From assembly GCF_003219795.1 (NCBI RefSeq), contig NZ_QJVC01000002.1, forward strand, positions 228,092 through 292,091: a DNA stretch of 64,000 nt. Reading direction: 5' to 3'. The notes below the pieces were generated by a model that worked only from the letters and a program-made list of their open reading frames with translations, was not told the origin of the DNA and did no database searches. Source of the stretch: Arthrobacter psychrolactophilus. Its GTDB lineage: Bacteria; Actinomycetota; Actinomycetes; Actinomycetales; Micrococcaceae. Position 1 is the first letter of the stretch, and each line of letters begins with the position of its first letter. The position numbers and the translations under genes were made by a program. Shown in pieces: positions 52,824-60,538 of this stretch.

Positions 52824-53594
52824 ATGGCAGGCATCGGCGGACCGGTCTTTGACGCGGAACGGCGCAAGCACATGGCGGCAGCCTTCCTCGAGGGCGGCGA
52901 TCACTACCATAAGGTCCGACCCAGCTACCCGGAAGAGTCCCTCGCATGGCTCGTGGACTCCTCGGCATTAAGCATCCATGACGCCCTCGACGTCGGCGCC
53001 GGAACGGGTAAATACACCCAACTCCTGGCCCAGCACGACTGGACCATCACGGCCGTGGACCCTTCGGCCGATATGCTCACCCAACTCTCCACCGATCTCC
53101 CGGCGGTGAGCACCGTAGTAGGCTCCGCCGAACAGCTAGAACTCGCCGATGTCAGCATGGATCTGGCGGTGGTGGCCCAGGCGTGGCACTGGTGCGATCC
53201 ACTGGCGGCCAGCACCGAGATCGCCCGCGTGCTGCGCCCCGGAGGAACCTTGGGGCTGATCTGGAACCAGCTCGACGTCAGCATCCCTTGGGTTCATCGC
53301 CTGGCTCGCATCATGCATGCTGGCGATGTTCACAAACCCGATTTCCGTCCGGCGATCGGCCCGGAGTTTGCCTTGGTCGAGCCGCTCGACACCGTGTGGA
53401 GCCAAGCTATGACTCCCGCCGAGATCATGGAGCTGGCAAAGTCTCGCAGCTACTACCTCAAAGCCTCCGACAACGTTCGTGAAAAGGTCATGGGGAATCT
53501 GAACTGGTACCTCTTGGAGCATTTGGGTTATGCGGTTGGACAAGAAGTGCAGCTCCCCTACCTGACTCAGACCTGGCTCGCCACCAAACGCTAG
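52824..53594 (+). CDS. Class I SAM-dependent methyltransferase
   Basis: The 256-residue product has the SAM-binding motif I DVGAGTGKYTQLL, motif II ITAVDPSADML and a post-motif VAQAWHWCDP followed by RVLRPGGTLGLIWNQLD. This is a Methyltransf_11 protein related to the yeast Crg1/trans-aconitate methyltransferase group. AGGAG precedes the ATG at 52824 by 5 nt. The frame is open upstream, but that stretch is not conserved in kind. The substrate is unknown. Confidence 0.83.
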   Translation: MAGIGGPVFDAERRKHMAAAFLEGGDHYHKVRPSYPEESLAWLVDSSALSIHDALDVGAGTGKYTQLLAQHDWTITAVDPSADMLTQLSTDLPAVSTVVGSAEQLELADVSMDLAVVAQAWHWCDPLAASTEIARVLRPGGTLGLIWNQLDVSIPWVHRLARIMHAGDVHKPDFRPAIGPEFALVEPLDTVWSQAMTPAEIMELAKSRSYYLKASDNVREKVMGNLNWYLLEHLGYAVGQEVQLPYLTQTWLATKR

Positions 53595-53655
53595 AGCCAC
53601 AAACTTTCCGTCATCTCTCGACATTCCGGCACCGCTGAGTCTATTATTTCGGTGT

Positions 53656-53676
53656 ACCTAAACTTTGAATTTAGGT
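53656..53676. promoter_or_regulatory. DtxR/MntR-type operator upstream of mntH
   Basis: ACCTAAA (53656-53662) and TTTAGGT (53670-53676) are perfect inverted arms around CTTTGAA, 19 bp before the mntH GTG. DtxR-family metal repressors bind such TTAGG/CCTAA dyads, and an mntR gene follows mntH. Confidence 0.65.
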
Positions 53677-53694
53677 TTATCGAAGGTTGGAACT

Positions 53695-54942
53695 GTGCTC
53701 GAGACTGTCAAGGCTAAGACCCCACGCCGAGGTGGCGGGCTGATCCTGCTCCTAGGCCCTGCCTTCGTGGCGGCGATCGCCTATGTGGATCCCGGAAACG
53801 TCGCCGCCAATCTGACCTCCGGTGCCAGCTACGGCTACCTGTTGGTCTGGGTTTTGGTCGCGGCTAATTTCATGGCGATGCTGGTGCAGTACCAATCAGC
53901 CAAGCTTGGCGTGGTGACGGGGCTGTCGCTGCCCGAACATCTGGGCCGCCGCTTCAAGACCGGCCCGCGCAGGCTGTACTGGCTCCAGGCCGAGCTCGTC
54001 GCCATGGCCACGGACCTCGCCGAGGTTGTGGGCGGCGCCATCGCCCTGAATCTCTTGTTCCAGGTGCCGCTTCCCATTGGCGGGCTCATCGTGGGTCTGT
54101 GCTCCATGGCCCTCTTGACGGTCCAGAATCGTCACGGCCAGCGACGCTTCGAATCGGCCATCATCTTCTTGCTGATTATCATCACGATCGGATTCCTCGC
54201 CGGGCTCGTCCTCAGCCCGCCAGATCCGGCCGGCATCGCCAACGGCCTCATCCCCCGCTTCCAAGGCGCGGAAAGCATCATGCTGGCGGCCGGAATGCTC
54301 GGGGCCACCGTCATGCCGCACGCCATCTACCTCCACTCGCAACTCGCGAAGGATCGGCATCCGAACGCTCGTAAATCTCCGGCGGGCCTGCTGAGAGTCA
54401 TCAAGGCGACCCGGGCCGACGTCGTCCTAGCCCTACTGCTGGCCGGTGCCGTCAATATCGGGATGCTTCTGCTAGCCGCCTCCACCTTGCGTGGCATCGC
54501 CGGCACCGACTCCATCGAGGGTGCGCACGCCGCCATCGTCAATAGCCTGGGCCCTGTCATCGGCGTCGTGTTTGCCGTCGGCTTGCTGGCATCGGGGCTC
54601 GCCTCCACCTCGGTGGGCGCGTACGCGGGCGCCACTATTATGCACGGGCTACTGAAGATCCGGATCCCACTCCAGTTGCGGCGTCTGGTCAGCCTGATGC
54701 CGGCCATCATCTTACTCTCGGTCGGCGTTGACCCCACATGGGCCTTGATCGTGAGCCAGATCGTGCTGAGCTTCGGTATCCCCTTTGCCTTGATTCCGCT
54801 GCTGCGCCTGACGGCCAACAAGGAGATCATGGGCGAACATCGCGACGGCTGGCCCCTACGTCTGGCAGCCCTCGTGAGCGTGGTGCTCATCGTAGCCCTG
54901 AACGCGCTCCTGTTGTGGCTAACCTTCAGAGGGCAGGGCTAA
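53695..54942 (+). CDS. mntH: Nramp-family manganese transporter
   Basis: About 415 residues with 11 predicted membrane segments. The family motif FVAAIAYVDPGNVAANLTSG holds the metal-binding Asp and Asn of TM1, and AGMLGATVMPHAIYLHS holds the TM6 motif. It imports Mn2+ (or other divalent ions) with protons. The GTG at 53695 has AAGG 8 nt upstream. It is followed 17 bp later by an mntR-like gene and preceded by a DtxR-type box, so it should be repressed at high Mn2+. Confidence 0.9.
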   Translation: MLETVKAKTPRRGGGLILLLGPAFVAAIAYVDPGNVAANLTSGASYGYLLVWVLVAANFMAMLVQYQSAKLGVVTGLSLPEHLGRRFKTGPRRLYWLQAELVAMATDLAEVVGGAIALNLLFQVPLPIGGLIVGLCSMALLTVQNRHGQRRFESAIIFLLIIITIGFLAGLVLSPPDPAGIANGLIPRFQGAESIMLAAGMLGATVMPHAIYLHSQLAKDRHPNARKSPAGLLRVIKATRADVVLALLLAGAVNIGMLLLAASTLRGIAGTDSIEGAHAAIVNSLGPVIGVVFAVGLLASGLASTSVGAYAGATIMHGLLKIRIPLQLRRLVSLMPAIILLSVGVDPTWALIVSQIVLSFGIPFALIPLLRLTANKEIMGEHRDGWPLRLAALVSVVLIVALNALLLWLTFRGQG

Positions 54943-54959
54943 CGGGTAGGCTTGAGGGC

Positions 54960-55715
54960 GTGAAACATTCTCCCAACTCCTCCAGCATCGAAGACTACGT
55001 CAAGGTCATTTATGCCTACACGGAGTGGCAGGACAAGCCCATCACCTCCAGCGCGCTGGCTACTCGTCTGGGCGTCGCCAACTCGTCCGTCTCCGAGATG
55101 GTCCGCAAGCTCAAGGACCAGGGCCTCGTGGACCACGAACCCTATAGCCCCATTCACCTGACCGCGGAGGGGCTCACGCTCGCCCTGGCCATGGTGCGTC
55201 GGCATCGACTCTTGGAAACGTATCTGGTGCGCGAGCTGGGCTACAGCTGGGATGAGGTGCACGATGAGGCGGAGCAACTAGAGCACGCCGTCTCGGATCA
55301 TTTCATCGAGCGCATGAGCGCCAAGCTCGGCCACCCCTCCCGCGACCCCCACGGCGACCCCATCCCCGACGCCCAGGGGCGCATCACCATGGTGCCCTCG
55401 CACCGCCTCGATGAGCTCGACCCAGGGCACACCGGTCGCATCAGCCGCATCAGCGATCACGACCCCGCCCTCCTGCGCCATCTCGAGGCCATCGGCATCG
55501 GCGTCGACACGCGCCTGACGGTCTTGGGTCAGCCGCGTTTCGGCGCGGGCCTGCAGATCGCCTTCCCTGACGCCACGAACGACGTCGGACCCTTGACGTT
55601 AAGCGATGAGGTGGCGGCCTCGCTGTGGTTGGCTTCCGAGGGTGCGCACCCGGATTGCTCCGTGCAAGAGCTGACGGGCGGCTCCCTCATGACCCCGTAT
55701 AGCGACGCTCAGTAG
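54960..55715 (+). CDS. mntR: DtxR-family metal-dependent repressor (MntR-like)
   Basis: The 251-residue product has an N-terminal winged helix (SALATRLGVANSSVSEMVRK followed by LKDQGLVDH), a dimerisation and metal-binding domain (RRHRLLETYLVRELGYSWDE, then EAEQLEHAVSDHFIERM and LGHPSRDPHGDPIP) and a C-terminal SH3-like domain. This is the three-domain IdeR/MntR architecture. Manganese specificity is inferred from its coupling to mntH. A GTG start at 54960 was used. Confidence 0.87.
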   Translation: MKHSPNSSSIEDYVKVIYAYTEWQDKPITSSALATRLGVANSSVSEMVRKLKDQGLVDHEPYSPIHLTAEGLTLALAMVRRHRLLETYLVRELGYSWDEVHDEAEQLEHAVSDHFIERMSAKLGHPSRDPHGDPIPDAQGRITMVPSHRLDELDPGHTGRISRISDHDPALLRHLEAIGIGVDTRLTVLGQPRFGAGLQIAFPDATNDVGPLTLSDEVAASLWLASEGAHPDCSVQELTGGSLMTPYSDAQ

Positions 55716-55735
55716 CACACCCCTCGCTGCGGTGG

Positions 55736-56089
55736 TTACTGCTGCAACGCCAGTGCGGCCACGAAATGAGCCAGGGCCAGCATGGCCATGATGCTTCCCA
55801 GCACAGTGGAGCCAACGCTGATCAAGGCAAGTGCGGCGGCGATGAAGAGCCCCAAAGCCAGATATCGCACCAACGTCATGGGCAGGCGTCGATCACTCCG
55901 AGGCGCCATGAAGGCTCCCCAGAACACCACAACGACGGCCGGCAGGCCAATGCCGAGGATCAGATGCCAAGGGCTGTCCTGCTTGAAACCCCAGAAGAGG
56001 AACGCCGACACCATGGCCACCTCCAGGGCGAAGCCAAGGGCTGCATTGATGCCGACCGCGATGGGCTTGGCCGTTGTCGTCTCAGTCAT
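55736..56089 (-). CDS. YrdB family protein (DUF2568), four-TM membrane protein
   Basis: A 117-residue integral membrane protein with four hydrophobic segments. INAALGFALEVAMVSAFLFW, the FWGAFMAPRSDRRLP loop and the small-residue-rich C-terminus are typical of DUF2568. The ATG at 56089 lies inside the end of the acyl-CoA synthetase gene (8-bp overlap), so the two are coupled. The function is unknown. Confidence 0.78.
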   Translation of the reverse strand: MTETTTAKPIAVGINAALGFALEVAMVSAFLFWGFKQDSPWHLILGIGLPAVVVVFWGAFMAPRSDRRLPMTLVRYLALGLFIAAALALISVGSTVLGSIMAMLALAHFVAALALQQ

Positions 56090-57728
56090 TACTCTCCAAG
56101 GCTGCGCGTTCCTGACGCAAAATGTAGCGCTGAACTTTACCGCTGGGCGTCTTTGGCAGCTCGGGAACAAAGTGAATCCGGCGCGGGTAGGCGTGGGCGG
56201 CAAAGCCGGTCTTGACGAGCTGCCGCAGCTCAACCGCAAGCTCTTCCGTTGCCGGAGTGCCCTCGCGCAGCACGATGAAGGCCTCGAGCACCTCGCCACG
56301 GATCTCGTCGGGCGTGCCAATCACGGCCGCCTCGACGACGCTGGGGTGGGTCACGAGAACCGATTCCACATCGAAGGGCCCAATCCGGTATCCCGCCATG
56401 ATGATGACGTCGTCGTCCCGGGATGAGAAGTAAATGAAACCGTCCGGGTCACGTCGGCCGGTGTCGCCGGTGATGTACCACTGGCCATCGGGGCTGTAAC
56501 GTTCGGCGGTTTTTTCGGGGGCGTCGATGTAGCCTGTGAACCACATAAAGGGGCTGGCCGGAACGTTGATGGCCACGCGGCCCGGTTCGCCGTCCGGGGC
56601 GGGTACATCGGCACCGTCGGCCAGAACATCGACGTTCCAGCCAGGCAGCGAGACACCCATGGAGCCCGGACGTAAGGGCGCCTGCAGGCCATCGGCCCAG
56701 GCATTGCCGGCCACCATGCCCAGCTCGGTCTGCCCGTACTGATCGCGTACCTCGACGCCCAAAGCGTCTCGACTCCAGAGAATAACATCGGGAGTCAACG
56801 GCTCACCGGCGCTTGAGGCACGGCGCAGCACATGGCGGTCCTCGGGGGTGGATCCTGCGCGCAGGGACCGGTACACGGTGGGTGCTGCGGCAAAGCTGCT
56901 GACCTGGAATTTCTCCAGGACAGCCCAGATCAGTTCGGCGCTAAACGGCGCCGTTAATAAGAGGGAACGGTTACCAACGGCCATAGGCGCCAGCAGGGCG
57001 AAGTACAGACCGTAGGCCCAGCCCGGATCGGCCATATTCCAGAAGACATCGTCCTTGCGAACATCGAGAGCAAAGCTTTGGTATCCCACAAAGGAGGCCA
57101 CGGCGCCCAAGGTGATGGGCACGCCCTTAGGCGTGCCAGTGGTGCCGGAGGTGAAGAGTTGCACGAGGGTGCCCTCGCCACCTACCGTGACGGGTCCGCC
57201 GTCGTGCGGGGGAATGTCTGTGAAGGCACCGATCCCGGCCACCATCTCGGCCAAGGAAAGGTCATAACCAAAGGCCTCGCCGCGGGCCACAATCACGGGG
57301 CGGGAGGCATCCGTGGGGACCTCTCCGGGCGGCAAGAGCTTGCGGCGCTGATCGGCGTCGCAAATCACCAACCGCGCACCGCTGGCCTGCAGCCGAAACT
57401 CAATGGCGTCGTGCGCGAAGGCGGTAAAGAGGGGCACATCCACGGCGCCCAAACGCCAGATGCCCATCAGAGCGATGACCAGCTCGGCAGATTTAGCCAT
57501 GAGCGTGGCCACGTGATCGCCTTGCTTGACACCAAGCGAGGCTAAGGAAGCGGCGAACTGCGACGATTTCTCTCGCAGCTCGCCATAACTGACGTCGACA
57601 GAGCTCAGGTCCGCGGAGATCACGGTAAACGCAATATCTCCGGCCGGGTGCCGATCGCATAAAAGCTCGGCAGCATTAGCTCCCGGCACAGCGAAGATCT
57701 CCAAAAGCTCCTGCACACTTACCGTCAT
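56082..57728 (-). CDS. AMP-binding acyl-CoA synthetase
   Basis: This 548-residue adenylate-forming enzyme has the P-loop FTSGTTGTPKGVP, the middle motif DQYGQTELGM and the C-terminal WYITGDTGRRDPDGFIYFSS, then ILRQERAALE after the PSGKVQR segment with the catalytic Lys. It activates a carboxylic acid to its acyl-CoA; the acetyl/propionyl to medium-chain range is likely. It is followed, with overlap, by a YrdB-family gene. Confidence 0.87.
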   Translation of the reverse strand: MTVSVQELLEIFAVPGANAAELLCDRHPAGDIAFTVISADLSSVDVSYGELREKSSQFAASLASLGVKQGDHVATLMAKSAELVIALMGIWRLGAVDVPLFTAFAHDAIEFRLQASGARLVICDADQRRKLLPPGEVPTDASRPVIVARGEAFGYDLSLAEMVAGIGAFTDIPPHDGGPVTVGGEGTLVQLFTSGTTGTPKGVPITLGAVASFVGYQSFALDVRKDDVFWNMADPGWAYGLYFALLAPMAVGNRSLLLTAPFSAELIWAVLEKFQVSSFAAAPTVYRSLRAGSTPEDRHVLRRASSAGEPLTPDVILWSRDALGVEVRDQYGQTELGMVAGNAWADGLQAPLRPGSMGVSLPGWNVDVLADGADVPAPDGEPGRVAINVPASPFMWFTGYIDAPEKTAERYSPDGQWYITGDTGRRDPDGFIYFSSRDDDVIIMAGYRIGPFDVESVLVTHPSVVEAAVIGTPDEIRGEVLEAFIVLREGTPATEELAVELRQLVKTGFAAHAYPRRIHFVPELPKTPSGKVQRYILRQERAALESND

Positions 57729-57805
57729 GGTCCGCTCCCTCGCGTTGGAACTTGCAGCACTAAAACTCTTAGGGTGCCACCGTCGCCGGCGGCATCAAAA
57801 GCAGT

Positions 57806-58105
57806 TTAGCCTTCGCAGTCCTTGCAGAAGAACATGCCGTTCTTCTCGCGCGCTACCTGGCTGCGGTGGCGAACCAAGAAGCAGGAGGAGCAGGTGAACT
57901 CGTCGTCCTGGGCCGGGATGACCTGGATGATGAGCTCTTCGTTGGAGAGATCAGCACCCGGCAGGTCGGTTCCTTCGGCCGTGTCTGAATCTTCTACGTC
58001 GATGTGGGCAGTCTGAGTGCCGCCACGCTGAACCTGAAGCGCCTGAAGCGACTCTGTCTCGTGGTCTTCGTCCTTGTTGCGGGGTGCGTCGTAATCCGTT
58101 GCCAT
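57806..58105 (-). CDS. DUF4193 domain-containing zinc-ribbon-like protein
   Basis: This 99-residue protein starts MATDYDAPR and ends with a CSSCFLVRHRSQVAREK segment and CKDC. The CxxC...CxxC pairs suggest a zinc ribbon. Both ends are hallmarks of DUF4193, found throughout actinobacteria. The middle is acidic. The function is unknown. Confidence 0.88.
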   Translation of the reverse strand: MATDYDAPRNKDEDHETESLQALQVQRGGTQTAHIDVEDSDTAEGTDLPGADLSNEELIIQVIPAQDDEFTCSSCFLVRHRSQVAREKNGMFFCKDCEG

Positions 58106-58407
58106 GCGGTTTTCATACTCCTGAAGTGCTGGTGGTAGTGGCTGGGTCTTTCAGCGCCTTATCATAGCCCTTGAAAGTAGGATTTGTACCCTTAGTACCC
58201 CGTTGTTTTCCCACAGCATAGGGGATGACACACAGATTTGTTGTATTCTCGGTAAATTTTCTGCAAAATTTCTTTACCACGGCATCCAAAGGTGTCCATT
58301 CTCACTGCCCACATGCCACGATTCTTGGGCCGTGAGCGCCCCTTAACGCCCCCAGCACGACGCCGGGAATCGCCACCGCGCGCCCGGCACCTTATCCTTA
58401 AGAGAAC
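58106..58407. other. Divergent intergenic region with AT-rich inverted repeat
   Basis: This 302-bp region has no supported gene. At 58251-58278 an inverted repeat (GGTAAA...TTTACC enclosing AAATTTTCTGCAAAATTT) lies in an AT-rich stretch and may be a regulatory site for the divergent genes. Confidence 0.4.
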
Positions 58408-58800
58408 ATGGCAAACAACTCTTCCTCCAGCGCTTCGCTCAACCGTCGGCAAGTAGCTCAGGCACTGAACATTCCGCCCGAAATGGCTGTCCGCAACGGC
58501 ATTCCTACACGTATGAAGGCCTCCGAGGTCGCCGCGCTCGACGCCAATCCCCCGGCCTGGCTGGCTCAGTCTCGCGCTAACTCCACGGGCAAGCGCCCGG
58601 TCTGGGTTGAGCTGCGCTGCTACCTATGCGACTTCCTCGAGGTCGCCCGGCCCAAGAAGTGGTGGCCCAACTTCACCTACGTCATCTGCGACTTCCACGT
58701 CAATGACGAGCTCCCCTCCACTCCTGCCGGCTGGCGTCGCAGCGAGTACGACGGCGTAGGCGGACGTTTCCGAGGAATCGTTGACACCCTGGACCCCTAG
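58408..58800 (+). CDS. Small Cys/His protein of unknown function
   Basis: This 130-residue protein has a helical N-terminus (RRQVAQALNIPPEMAVRNGI) with MKASEVAALDANPPAWLAQ, which recalls DUF5997 proteins. A C-terminal half follows with CYLCDFLEVARPKKWWPNF and ICDFH. C-x2-C and C-x2-H pairs suggest a small zinc site. The family was not recognised with confidence. It starts the plus-strand group that continues with the HTH and seven-TM genes. Confidence 0.55.
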   Translation: MANNSSSSASLNRRQVAQALNIPPEMAVRNGIPTRMKASEVAALDANPPAWLAQSRANSTGKRPVWVELRCYLCDFLEVARPKKWWPNFTYVICDFHVNDELPSTPAGWRRSEYDGVGGRFRGIVDTLDP

Positions 58801-58827
58801 CCCCAGACGACGAGTAGGACTTTAGCC

Positions 58828-59562
58828 GTGACTGTTCCGGCAAAATTATTTCAACAATGGCTCACAGCCGTCGCCGGTGGCACGAGTCATGCCGCCGTGT
58901 GCCGGGCCGCCGGTATCAAACGCTCAACCCTGGCCCAACAGCTTGTTCGTGGCAGGGTGTCCTTAGGCACGGTGGCCGCGGTGAGCCGTTCCCTAGATTT
59001 ACCCGTTGTGCAATCACTGGCGACCTTTCCTGCCTTTGCAGATCTACCTCAAGGCATCAAGGCTCCTGGCCAGGCCGAGTTGTTGAGTCAGATTTCTGAT
59101 GTCGACCTGCTGACGGAGATTCTGAACCGAAATCTCGCGTCGGAACAAGGCCGTTCACCTGACCCCGTCACACTGACCCCGGCACCGCACCGTTCCTCCG
59201 TGCGATCCTGGATCGACGCCATCGACGCCACAGATCTGCGCCAAAAACTTGCACGCCAGGCAGCCATAGCCCCCCAGAACCTTTCGGCCCAGATCTCGGC
59301 CAACAGGCTCAACCCCGAACTCGCCATCGAGAGTGCGCGTATTGGCCAGGTCGGATTGACCAACGGGCTGGTAGCAACCGGCTTCCTTACTCCACTTGAA
59401 GCCGGCTGGGACCCTGAGGCACGGGCGGCCGCCTTGCGGGCCACACCCCACAGCGTCTTGGCATCATTGGCGGCCCAACGATTAGAGGCTATGAGCCGCA
59501 TCCTGCGGCGAGTCGAGGACGATTCACAGGATGCACAGAGTGTTTGGGAGAACTTAGGATGA
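58828..59562 (+). CDS. Helix-turn-helix protein (XRE-like) coupled to a membrane protein
   Basis: The 244-residue product has a likely N-terminal HTH (HAAVCRAAGIKRSTLAQQLV then GRVSLGTVAAVSRSLDLPVV). A less conserved C-terminal region includes SVRSWIDAIDATDLRQKLAR. No HExxH peptidase motif is present. The stop overlaps the start of a seven-TM gene (ATGA), and a LuxR-type regulator follows. Such HTH plus membrane protein pairs occur in actinobacteria, but the function here is not established. Confidence 0.6.
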   Translation: MTVPAKLFQQWLTAVAGGTSHAAVCRAAGIKRSTLAQQLVRGRVSLGTVAAVSRSLDLPVVQSLATFPAFADLPQGIKAPGQAELLSQISDVDLLTEILNRNLASEQGRSPDPVTLTPAPHRSSVRSWIDAIDATDLRQKLARQAAIAPQNLSAQISANRLNPELAIESARIGQVGLTNGLVATGFLTPLEAGWDPEARAAALRATPHSVLASLAAQRLEAMSRILRRVEDDSQDAQSVWENLG

Positions 59563-60266
59563 GCGATATCTTGCAGTGGACAGCCTTGGGCGTCTGCATT
59601 GCGTGCTCCGCCTGGAGGTTCCCCGCCATGCTCAAGGGACGCAACCGCAGTTTATTCTGGGCCTTTGTGACCGCTTCACTGTCTGTCGCCTTGAGCATCC
59701 CCGCCATTTATCTTCCGGTGGATGCATTTCTCGGGGGAAATAACTTTGCCAATGTCATTCTCCGGCTCAGTCTCTTCTCTGTCTTCTTCCTAATCTCCTC
59801 CAAGATTGCCGCGGCTTACAAGTCAGAACTAGCACTCAAGCTCGTCCAAGGTACCTTAGGCATCACTGTTCTAGTCACCTGTTCGGCGGGAATTTGGGTG
59901 ACCTACTTCTTATCTGATTTGCGGGGGTCTAGTACGGGACTGGGGGACTTCTTTGATCAGCCGTCTGTCGTCTTTTATATGCGCTTTGGGTTCATCTACA
60001 TGGCGTATGTCGCTGCCTGCCTCATTGCACCCACAGCCAAAGCTGCCCTGTCGAAACGGCCAGCCCTTGACCGCATCGCGGCCGCATTCATGTGCCTCGG
60101 TTTCGGCTTGGTGTGCCTCACCATCCCGGTGCAATTTTCACCGCTTCATGATTCCCTTCTGATGAAGCTCTTCTCCTATAGCGCCGTCCTCTGCGTTGCG
60201 TTGGGACTAGCGGTGGTCTGGCTTTCTTTCATAAAACGTCCAGAAAATGGACATAAACGTCGCTAA
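59559..60266 (+). CDS. Seven-TM integral membrane protein (MAB_1171c-like)
   Basis: About 235 residues with seven predicted transmembrane helices, for example ILQWTALGVCIACSAWRF, SLFWAFVTASLSVALSIPAI and VLCVALGLAVVWLSFI at the end. Topology and its coupling to an HTH gene resemble the MAB_1171c putative transporter family; the assignment is tentative. The ATG at 59559 overlaps the HTH stop and has AGG upstream. It could be a sensor or a transporter. Confidence 0.55.
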   Translation: MSDILQWTALGVCIACSAWRFPAMLKGRNRSLFWAFVTASLSVALSIPAIYLPVDAFLGGNNFANVILRLSLFSVFFLISSKIAAAYKSELALKLVQGTLGITVLVTCSAGIWVTYFLSDLRGSSTGLGDFFDQPSVVFYMRFGFIYMAYVAACLIAPTAKAALSKRPALDRIAAAFMCLGFGLVCLTIPVQFSPLHDSLLMKLFSYSAVLCVALGLAVVWLSFIKRPENGHKRR

Positions 60267-60379
60267 CCTTCATGATTCAAGCCTCAAACGCTCTAAATAT
60301 GCACTTTTCCATTACTCTCTGGCATAATAATGAATGTGTGAACAAAGTTTGCCTTTCGTGACACACAGAACTTTGGGGG

Positions 60380-60415
60380 TGAGTGGTGGCCTGGTTTCGA
60401 CCGGCCCACCACTCA
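60380..60415. other. Hairpin in the 5' region of the LuxR-type gene
   Basis: TGAGTGGTGG (60380-60389) and CCACCACTCA (60406-60415) form a perfect 10-bp stem with further inner pairs (CC/GG). No T-tract follows. It lies about 125 bp upstream of the chosen start of the downstream gene, where it may act as a leader structure or operator. Confidence 0.45.
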
Positions 60416-60538
60416 ATTGTTTAAGCCCTTCTTCACGTGGATCCTGTGTCCTACCTTGTCGAGATACACCTCTCAACTGAAGTAGCCTGTCAATTGTGTT
60501 ATTTTTCGCAAGGTCCGAAGAAAGTACCAGCCATACCG

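Noticed and set aside
60371-60415. tmRNA-like 5' end (TGGTTTCGAC context)
   Set aside because: There is no matching 3' tRNA-like part with CCA and no tag reading frame; the sequence is better explained as a hairpin.
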